7,560 bases of DNA from Candidatus Magasanikiibacteriota bacterium (GTDB lineage Bacteria > Patescibacteriota > Patescibacteriia > Magasanikbacterales > 2-02-FULL-50-9b), in contig JAPLWO010000089.1 of assembly GCA_026396555.1 (NCBI GenBank), positions 1 through 7,560 on the forward strand, in the 5' to 3' direction. The position numbers and the translations under genes were made by a program. Within the stretch, counting starts at the first letter, position 1; the number at the start of each line of letters is the position of its first letter. The notes under the pieces were generated by a model. The model saw nothing but the letters and a program-made list of their open reading frames with translations, was not told the origin of the DNA and made no database searches. Of this stretch, positions 1-4,962 are shown piece by piece.

Positions 1-5
1 TTTTT

Positions 6-518
6 TCATTTTACCGTGTAGCGAGCCATGCAGTCTCTAATAACTTCGCGAGCCTTTTCTGCATTTTCCCATCCGCCAATCTGACATGCTTTCTTTTCTA
101 AGATTTTATATGTCTCGAAGAATTGTGCGATTTCAAGTTTCAAATGTTCATTCACATCACCGATGTCGTTAATGTGTTTGAAACGTGGATCTGATTTTGC
201 AACTGCAAGAATTTTTTCATCTTGTCCTTTGTCGTCTGACATCATCAACACGCCGACTGGACGAACATCAACTGCAACGCCTGGAAATAATGGATTGCTA
301 ACCATCACTAATACGTCGAGTGTGTCGCCATCGCCACCTAATGTTTCCGGAAAAAATCCGTAATCGAGTGGATAAAAAACAGAGCTAAATAACACACGAT
401 CAAGTTTGATTATTCCCTGTTCTGAATCATATTCGTATTTATTTTGGCTTCCGCGTGGAACTTCAATAATAGCTTGGCACACGTCAGGTGCTTTCGAACC
501 GATAGAAAGTTGTGGCAT
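6..518 (-). CDS. ppa: Inorganic pyrophosphatase, family I (soluble)
   Basis: Hydrolyses the pyrophosphate released by nucleic acid, protein and cofactor synthesis to two phosphates in the cytoplasm, using Mg2+. The 170-aa product has the family's usual length and the full active-site set by comparison with the E. coli enzyme: E19, K27, E29 (NKYEYD), R41, Y53, D63/D65/D68 (DGDTLD), D95, D100, K102 and Y137-K138. The metal-binding signature has Thr where the classic pattern has Pro or Glu, but all three Asp are kept. I chose the ATG at 518, which gives MPQLSIGSKAPD and matches the family N-terminus. A GTG at 563 in the same frame would add 15 hydrophobic residues not expected in this family; however, it overlaps the upstream stop as GTGA, so coupled translation from there cannot be excluded. 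Neither start has a clear Shine-Dalgarno. It is the last gene visible in the minus-strand cluster; stop TGA at 6-8. The family call is near certain; the start is about 75% sure. Confidence 0.96.
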   Translation of the reverse strand: MPQLSIGSKAPDVCQAIIEVPRGSQNKYEYDSEQGIIKLDRVLFSSVFYPLDYGFFPETLGGDGDTLDVLVMVSNPLFPGVAVDVRPVGVLMMSDDKGQDEKILAVAKSDPRFKHINDIGDVNEHLKLEIAQFFETYKILEKKACQIGGWENAEKAREVIRDCMARYTVK

Positions 519-559
519 AAAGAGATAATTAAGTGAAATTATGGTACCAAAATTCAGCC

Positions 560-1006
560 TCACTGTCCAGCTTTTTCAAGAAGCGTTTGACCGAGTGAAA
601 CCAGGCCCGCAATCGCAAAAATTAGAATAAATAACGTCATTACGGGGAAAATTATGTATGCGAGAGTCACAAACGTTGCAGCCCAAATCACCACATACGA
701 TTCGCGAGCAAATAATTCGTAGCCTAATAAGCGTGCGCCCATTGTTGGCACAATGTATGCAATCATTACCTCTCCAGTTTCCACATCAACTGTCTCTCGT
801 TTTTCATAAAACGATTCGCGCACAAACTCCATAATCTGATCGTGAACAAATAATCGCGTTAAACGATATGTTGCGATTGCAAGAACAAAAAATTCAAACA
901 CCTGCATTTGTCGCAAAATCACGTACCAATTGATGTTGAGCGAAATAGAAACTACCCACAAGAAAAAAATATAGCCGAGCAGTAGCAAAATATGTCGACG
1001 ATGCAT
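560..1006 (-). CDS. DUF1360-like integral membrane protein
   Basis: Function unknown. From the ATG at 1006 the product is 148 aa with about four hydrophobic segments: residues 5-24, 34-53, 103-120 and 122-140. A charged loop (55-100) separates the two pairs. The second segment ends in LAIATYRLTRLFVHDQI, and the C-terminal pair reads IWAATFVTLAYIIFPV then FAIAGLVSLG. This resembles DUF1360 membrane proteins (A-x-Y-R-L-T-R-L, then a Trp-containing helix). The cysteines I recall just before that helix in many members are absent here (ELFARESYVVIW). A longer reading from GTG at 1060 (166 aa) would put its first 14 codons inside the end of the upstream peptidase gene, so it is less likely. A shorter one from ATG at 907 would keep only the DUF1360 core. 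The gene starts 10 nt after the peptidase stop. Its TGA stop (562-560) overlaps a possible GTG start of the pyrophosphatase. The membrane assignment is solid; the family call is moderate. Confidence 0.7.
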   Translation of the reverse strand: MHRRHILLLLGYIFFLWVVSISLNINWYVILRQMQVFEFFVLAIATYRLTRLFVHDQIMEFVRESFYEKRETVDVETGEVMIAYIVPTMGARLLGYELFARESYVVIWAATFVTLAYIIFPVMTLFILIFAIAGLVSLGQTLLEKAGQ

Positions 1007-1016
1007 ATGAATAATA

Positions 1017-2522
1017 TTATGTGGCAAGCCACGTATTAAATGCGTCAAATGAATATTCACGGCCTAGAAAATCCTTAACCAAATCCGCTGCATCCTTACT
1101 TCCTCCAGGCTCAAGAATTGAACGTGCGTACGCGCGTGTCTCCACTTCATTCATCATATCATGATCTGGAAATTTCGAAAGCAAATCTTTTGCAATAACC
1201 AATGACCACATATACGTATAATAAATCGCGCTGTAGCCATCTAAATGGCCAAAACTGCATTCGTGGTACGTGCCCTCAGTGTGTGGAAATTGTCCGTACT
1301 GTGTTTGATCCAGAACACCGAGATCATGCACTGAAATTTCTGGATCTGTCGCGCGGCGGTTATAACAATGAAGTGATAACGCAGCAAACACCATTTGACG
1401 CCGCACAAATAAACCTTTTCCAAACTCATCAGCAGCGCGCATACATTCAACTAATCCAGTTGGAATCTGCTCGTGCGTCTCTGTGTGGTGTGCAAAACGC
1501 TTCAAAGTCGCTGCATCCATCTCCCACTCTTCAAAAAACTTCGACGGCGCTTCAACAAAATCTCGTTCTGTTGCAACGCCTGAAAAATAAATAAATTCTT
1601 GCGCGCCTCCGAGAATGTGGTGGAGCAGATGTCCAAATTCGTGAAAAAACGTCGTGACCTGATCGTGGTCCATGAGTGCTGGTGAAGAAGTGGAAGGATC
1701 AGAAAAATTACACACAAGCACACCCTCAGGGAGTTGAATTCCTGCAACACCGCTTTGCAACGTGAATTGTGCTGCGTGTTTATACTTATAAACGCGCGGA
1801 TGCATATCGAGATAAATGCGTCCAATATTTTTTTCCGCACGAAATACATCAAACACGTCGACCGACGAATGCCACACCACGGCATCATCAACGCGCTGAT
1901 ATGAAATGCCAAACAATTCTTCAGTAAGCGCGAGCAGACCATCTTGCACTTTATTGTATTCGAAATATGCACGAACTGCTAACGAATCAAAATTAAAATT
2001 TCGTCGCTTCGCACGTTCTTCCCAAAAACTTTTTTCAAACTCCTCAACTTCTGTCGCATCCGGATACATTAGACGTTTTTCAGCGAGTAACGCGTCGTAA
2101 TCTCGTTGTGCAGGAATTCGCGCCTGCGCATCGATTGCGTCGATAAAATTTTGTACGGCACTGCTCGTTTTAATCATCTTATCTTCCATCACGTAATCCG
2201 CCCATGAATCATAGCCGAGTAACCTTGCCAATTCTTGTCGACGCGCAATCATCTTTTTCAAAACATCTTCATTTTTTGGATATGCACGTGAATGAAAACA
2301 TAAAAACAATTCTTTGCGCGCTTCTGTATTTTCCGCGTAAATCATGAATGGCCGATAATCCGGGTAATCGGTCGTGATTGTTACAAATCCATCTTCATCA
2401 ACCGCGTGTGCTTCGCAAAAATCACCCGGCATTCCCGCAAGATCACTCACTTTAATTTTTATCGAGCGAACATCCTCGAATATTGCGTTCAAATTTCTGC
2501 CCAATTTCAACCAGCTCCGCAT
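1017..2522 (-). CDS. M3A oligopeptidase, C-terminal (catalytic) part of a frameshifted gene
   Basis: Catalytic portion of a thimet oligopeptidase-like (M3A) zinc metallopeptidase that cleaves short peptides in the cytoplasm. The zinc site is intact: HEFGH at residues 294-298 of this frame (bases 1629-1643), with the third ligand Glu324 in the following ERDFVEAPS. The substrate-binding stretch FGHLDGY...YYTYMW (His426 and following tyrosines) and the usual C-terminal end (DFLGREYSFDAFNTWL) are also present. The first 15 codons of this frame (MRSWLKLGRN...) look like out-of-frame noise. Recognisable family sequence begins at EDVRSIKIKVSDL, residue 16, base 2477. An ATG at 2522 follows directly after an in-frame TGA and has no Shine-Dalgarno, so independent translation is doubtful. 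Joined to the N-terminal piece, the protein would be about 641 aa, close to the family's usual 650-690. No internal stop or missing catalytic residue is seen, so apart from the frameshift the gene looks under selection. Confidence 0.9.
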   Translation of the reverse strand: MRSWLKLGRNLNAIFEDVRSIKIKVSDLAGMPGDFCEAHAVDEDGFVTITTDYPDYRPFMIYAENTEARKELFLCFHSRAYPKNEDVLKKMIARRQELARLLGYDSWADYVMEDKMIKTSSAVQNFIDAIDAQARIPAQRDYDALLAEKRLMYPDATEVEEFEKSFWEERAKRRNFNFDSLAVRAYFEYNKVQDGLLALTEELFGISYQRVDDAVVWHSSVDVFDVFRAEKNIGRIYLDMHPRVYKYKHAAQFTLQSGVAGIQLPEGVLVCNFSDPSTSSPALMDHDQVTTFFHEFGHLLHHILGGAQEFIYFSGVATERDFVEAPSKFFEEWEMDAATLKRFAHHTETHEQIPTGLVECMRAADEFGKGLFVRRQMVFAALSLHCYNRRATDPEISVHDLGVLDQTQYGQFPHTEGTYHECSFGHLDGYSAIYYTYMWSLVIAKDLLSKFPDHDMMNEVETRAYARSILEPGGSKDAADLVKDFLGREYSFDAFNTWLAT

Positions 2523-2940
2523 TCAGCGCAGTAATTCTTTCACGCGTCGCATCATCTTTATCAACGCCCGATCTGCGGTAATCTCGAATAATGTGTGTGT
2601 GAAGGCGCTGCTCCAGCGCCGAACATTTCGAAACATCTAAACTATTTAAAATTTCGAACAATTTTTTATCTAACGAAATTTTCGTGTAAAGCTGGTGTGC
2701 CTGTTGTTCGAATTCCTCTGATTTAGTACGAAGCTCCTCATCGGGCGACACATTTGAAAATAAACTTGCGGGTGCACTTATCTGTTCTATGACACGCGAT
2801 ACAGTATCAAATTTCTGTAACACGTCGGCGGCCAATAACTGCGAACCGTTCTCAACCAGCTCCGCATATAAATCCTCCGCACGTTTTAGGGTCAGTGCAG
2901 CGTGTACTTCAAACTCATGAGCTGATTGAGGAATATTCAT
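2452..2940 (-). CDS. M3A oligopeptidase, N-terminal part of a frameshifted gene
   Basis: N-terminal helical region of the same M3A peptidase, 162 aa in this frame, of which the first 155 appear genuine. Family-typical sequence runs through LHTHIIRDYRRSGVDKD, then ATRERITALNAELVEIG and QKFERNIR. The last seven residues (GCSLDKN) before the TAA at 2454-2452 are out of frame. In M3A enzymes this region forms the helical wall of the channel over the active site and has no catalytic residues, so this piece alone should have no peptidase activity. The ATG at 2940 lies one base after the TAA of the upstream membrane protein (TAACATG), suggesting re-initiation or coupling. There is no visible Shine-Dalgarno. 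It overlaps the C-terminal frame by 71 nt, and the two frames are related by a single missing base. Confidence 0.88.
   Translation of the reverse strand: MNIPQSAHEFEVHAALTLKRAEDLYAELVENGSQLLAADVLQKFDTVSRVIEQISAPASLFSNVSPDEELRTKSEEFEQQAHQLYTKISLDKKLFEILNSLDVSKCSALEQRLHTHIIRDYRRSGVDKDDATRERITALNAELVEIGQKFERNIRGCSLDKN
2473..2481 (-). other. Frameshift site within the M3A peptidase gene
   Basis: Reading the minus strand, the N-terminal frame runs AAT ATT CGA GGA TGT (N I R G C) and soon hits TAA. The family-like continuation needs GAG GAT GTT CGC (E D V R), which starts at base 2477, the second base of CGA. One base is therefore missing relative to an intact ATT CGN GAG GAT. I see no X XXY YYZ slippery heptamer in the incoming frame within the 71-nt overlap. 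The nearest run, AAA TTT at about 2492-2497, does not fit in that phase. A mutation or a sequencing/assembly error is therefore more likely than programmed frameshifting. Confidence 0.85.
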
Positions 2941-2941
2941 G

Positions 2942-3496
2942 TTACACGTGGTTATCTGGAATAAATGTAATGACCAAAAAACTTCCGACTAATCCGACAA
3001 GCCAGATCACAAATGTGATGAGTCCCAAAGAGCTCTCGCGTTTTTCAACCTCTTTTAATGATCGGCCAGCCAAGACAAAACCATTATTATAGTGAGTAAC
3101 AATTGCAGCGATACGAACATTTCGTTCTGGTTCCCACGTCACGCGTTCCTCACCGTGCGCGCGCGCATAATCAAAAACGCCGCGTGGTGGAACTGGAACT
3201 GTTCCGCCGAGTTTTGCGGTTGAGGTAACCATTGACCCTGAATTATCGTAGACCGTTATAAACGCTGCAAGGCTTTTTGACATATCAACTTGCGTGCCTG
3301 AAATTTGTGGCGCGCCGCCCGATTGCAGCGCAAGTGCTGTATCTTCAGCAAGCTGAATTTGCGGATCGTTCGCGGACGAACGAATAGTTTGTTGTGCAAC
3401 AATAAACGTAGTCAAGGCGCACACGGTTGCAATCGCTGCAAATGGAAGCCAGACAAAAAAATGTTTGGTTGCTATTGTTCGTTGAGATGTAAACAT
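2942..3496 (-). CDS. Two-TM membrane protein with extracytoplasmic sensor-like domain, no kinase
   Basis: 184 aa. Residues 12-35 form a first transmembrane helix after a short basic N-terminus, and residues 157-179 form a second near the C-terminus. The region between (about 36-156) would lie outside the membrane. It reads like the ligand-sensing domain of two-component histidine kinases: SANDPQIQLAEDTALAL after the first helix, a central FITVYDNSGSMV strand-turn, GVFDYARAHGEERVTWEP, and GFVLAGRSLKEVEKRES leading into the second helix. After that helix only PDNHV remains, so there is no HAMP, DHp or ATPase domain. I recognise the architecture but not a named family and assign no ligand. It starts 27 nt after the aldo/keto reductase stop and ends one base before the peptidase start, so it is probably cotranscribed. 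It could be a truncated kinase, but no kinase remnant lies downstream, so a genuine stand-alone protein is more likely. Confidence 0.8.
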   Translation of the reverse strand: MFTSQRTIATKHFFVWLPFAAIATVCALTTFIVAQQTIRSSANDPQIQLAEDTALALQSGGAPQISGTQVDMSKSLAAFITVYDNSGSMVTSTAKLGGTVPVPPRGVFDYARAHGEERVTWEPERNVRIAAIVTHYNNGFVLAGRSLKEVEKRESSLGLITFVIWLVGLVGSFLVITFIPDNHV

Positions 3497-3523
3497 AGTT
3501 GGTAGTAGAATTTATTGTAACAT

Positions 3524-4321
3524 TTATTGCAGCGCACGAAAATCTTCGTCAAGAGAATTCAGACGCGTCATGTCTTCGTCAGAAATTTCAAAGTCAAAAA
3601 TAGAAATATTTTCAACAATACGTCGATGATGCGTTGATTTTGGGATCGCGATAACGTCATGCTGAATTAGCCATCGCAGCATAATTTGTGCAGGCGTTTT
3701 TCCGTAACGTGCAGCCATGATTGCGAGGTGTGAATCATTGAGACGGCGACCATGCGTCAACGGACAATACGCTTCAACCGCGATATTATGTGCAAAACAA
3801 AAATCTATCACTTCAGAGCGATACCGAAACGGGCTTAGTTCAATCTGATTCACCATCGGCGCAACTGAGCTTTTTCGTATCAGCGACTGAAGCTGACCAA
3901 TACTAAAATTACTGACGCCAATCGCACGCGCCCGACCCGACTCATACAGTTTCTCAAGCGTGCGCCACGCATGACTTTGAGCGAACGGAAACGGCCAGTG
4001 AATCAAAAATAAATCAACATAACCAATCGATAATCGTTCCAAACCTTTTTCAATCGCATACCCCGCATACGCAAAATCTGTCGGCCACAATTTGGTGGTC
4101 ACAAAAATTTCGTTGCGCGGAATACCGCTCGCTCGAATTGCGGCGCCTACATCCGATTCATTTCCGTAATATGACGCCGTATCAAACATTCGGTAGCCTG
4201 CCTCAAGCGCCCACAACACAGACTGCTGAGTTTGTGCGCCCAGTTGGATCAAGAAGGTCCCCAAACCGATCTGGGGCATTTGCACGCCATTGCTGAGCGT
4301 AACAAACGGTTGCTCGATCAT
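3524..4321 (-). CDS. Aldo/keto reductase (2,5-diketo-gluconate reductase-like)
   Basis: NAD(P)H-dependent reductase of small aldehydes and ketones in the cytoplasm; the physiological substrate cannot be told from sequence. The 265-aa product is slightly short for the usual 270-285 but complete. The catalytic tetrad is present: D47 and Y52 (FDTASYYGNE), K77 (VTTKLWP) and H108 (LFLIHWP). Other family marks are the N-terminal NGVQMPQIGLGTF, the IGVSNF strand (134-139), the VNQIELSPF strand (157-165) and the cofactor-binding IPKST (K228). The pattern is closest to the prokaryotic DkgA/AKR5-type group. The ATG at 4321 lies 5 nt after the stop of the PPIase gene, with only GGAA far upstream as a possible ribosome site. 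The stop is TAA. Nothing ties it functionally to its neighbours; a general detoxifying reductase is the conservative reading. Confidence 0.95.
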   Translation of the reverse strand: MIEQPFVTLSNGVQMPQIGLGTFLIQLGAQTQQSVLWALEAGYRMFDTASYYGNESDVGAAIRASGIPRNEIFVTTKLWPTDFAYAGYAIEKGLERLSIGYVDLFLIHWPFPFAQSHAWRTLEKLYESGRARAIGVSNFSIGQLQSLIRKSSVAPMVNQIELSPFRYRSEVIDFCFAHNIAVEAYCPLTHGRRLNDSHLAIMAARYGKTPAQIMLRWLIQHDVIAIPKSTHHRRIVENISIFDFEISDEDMTRLNSLDEDFRALQ

Positions 4322-4326
4322 AGAAA

Positions 4327-4959
4327 TTATTGTTCCAAAATTTCAACTTTTGTCACTGTAATTGGAGCAACCGGCTTAGAACGCTCGCCGCTTGGTCCCA
4401 TCGTTACCAGCGCTGTTGCGATTGCGTCTACTACATCCATACCACTCGTGACGTGACCAAAAATTACGTAATTTTTCTGAAGTGGCACATCGGCATGCAT
4501 AATGAAGTACTGACTTCCGTTTGTATTTCGTCCAGAATTTGCCATTGCAACGGTCCCGCGTGAATATTCACCGGTAAATGGCTCGTCATCAAATTTATAA
4601 CCCGGGCCACCAGTTCCATCACCTGATGGATCGCCGCCTTGAATCATGAAATCAGCGACAGTTCGGTGAAAAATCGTACCATCGTAAAATCCTTTACGCG
4701 CGAGTGTCACAAAATTATTTACAGTGACCGGTGTTTCTTTTGCATTAAGCGCGATAACGATTGTGCCTTTTGGGGTGTGTAACGTTGCGGTGTACATTTT
4801 GTTTGCATCAATTTGCATAGGAAACGGAGGAAGATTATTGAGAGCTGAAATAGGTTGCGCGTTATTATTTACGGGCGTTACAGGATTCGAACTCGCGCAG
4901 CCCGCGCCCATGAATATCGTAAGCGCTGCAATAGTACCATACCAAGCGACAAGTCTCAT
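4327..4959 (-). CDS. Exported cyclophilin-type peptidyl-prolyl isomerase, probable lipoprotein
   Basis: Catalyses cis-trans isomerisation of peptidyl-proline bonds, here most likely outside the cytoplasmic membrane. Residues 1-20 form a signal peptide with a hydrophobic core (AALTIFMGAG) followed by Cys21, the likely lipidated residue. The lipobox (GAGC) has Gly at -3 where Leu is usual, so lipidation is probable but not certain. A low-complexity N/P-rich linker (22-50) leads to the cyclophilin domain (about 55-208). It holds the signature YDGTIFHRTVADFMIQGG with catalytic Arg99, Phe104, Met105 and Gln107, then GTVAMANSGRNTNGSQYFI and YVIFGHVTSGMDVVDAI. The position matching the cyclosporin-binding Trp of human CypA appears to be Pro159, common in bacterial members. 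The gene begins 3 nt after the surface-protein stop and ends 5 nt before the reductase, so it sits in the same transcription unit. Proximity to a large exported protein fits a role in extracytoplasmic folding, but that is inference. Confidence 0.95.
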   Translation of the reverse strand: MRLVAWYGTIAALTIFMGAGCASSNPVTPVNNNAQPISALNNLPPFPMQIDANKMYTATLHTPKGTIVIALNAKETPVTVNNFVTLARKGFYDGTIFHRTVADFMIQGGDPSGDGTGGPGYKFDDEPFTGEYSRGTVAMANSGRNTNGSQYFIMHADVPLQKNYVIFGHVTSGMDVVDAIATALVTMGPSGERSKPVAPITVTKVEILEQ

Positions 4960-4962
4960 AAT

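Noticed and set aside
1007..1060. GTG start at 1060 for the DUF1360-like protein
   Set aside because: It would place 14 codons inside the conserved C-terminus of the peptidase and add a non-hydrophobic stretch before the first helix; ATG 1006 right after the stop is simpler.
1202..1594. 130-codon plus-strand open frame opposite the M3 peptidase
   Set aside because: It lies antisense to the strongly conserved catalytic region, has no family resemblance and no ribosome site; it is a shadow of the peptidase's codon use.
2452..2522. Programmed -1 frameshifting in the peptidase gene
   Set aside because: The overlap has no X XXY YYZ heptamer in the incoming frame, and M3 peptidases are not known to use recoding; a mutation or sequence error is simpler.
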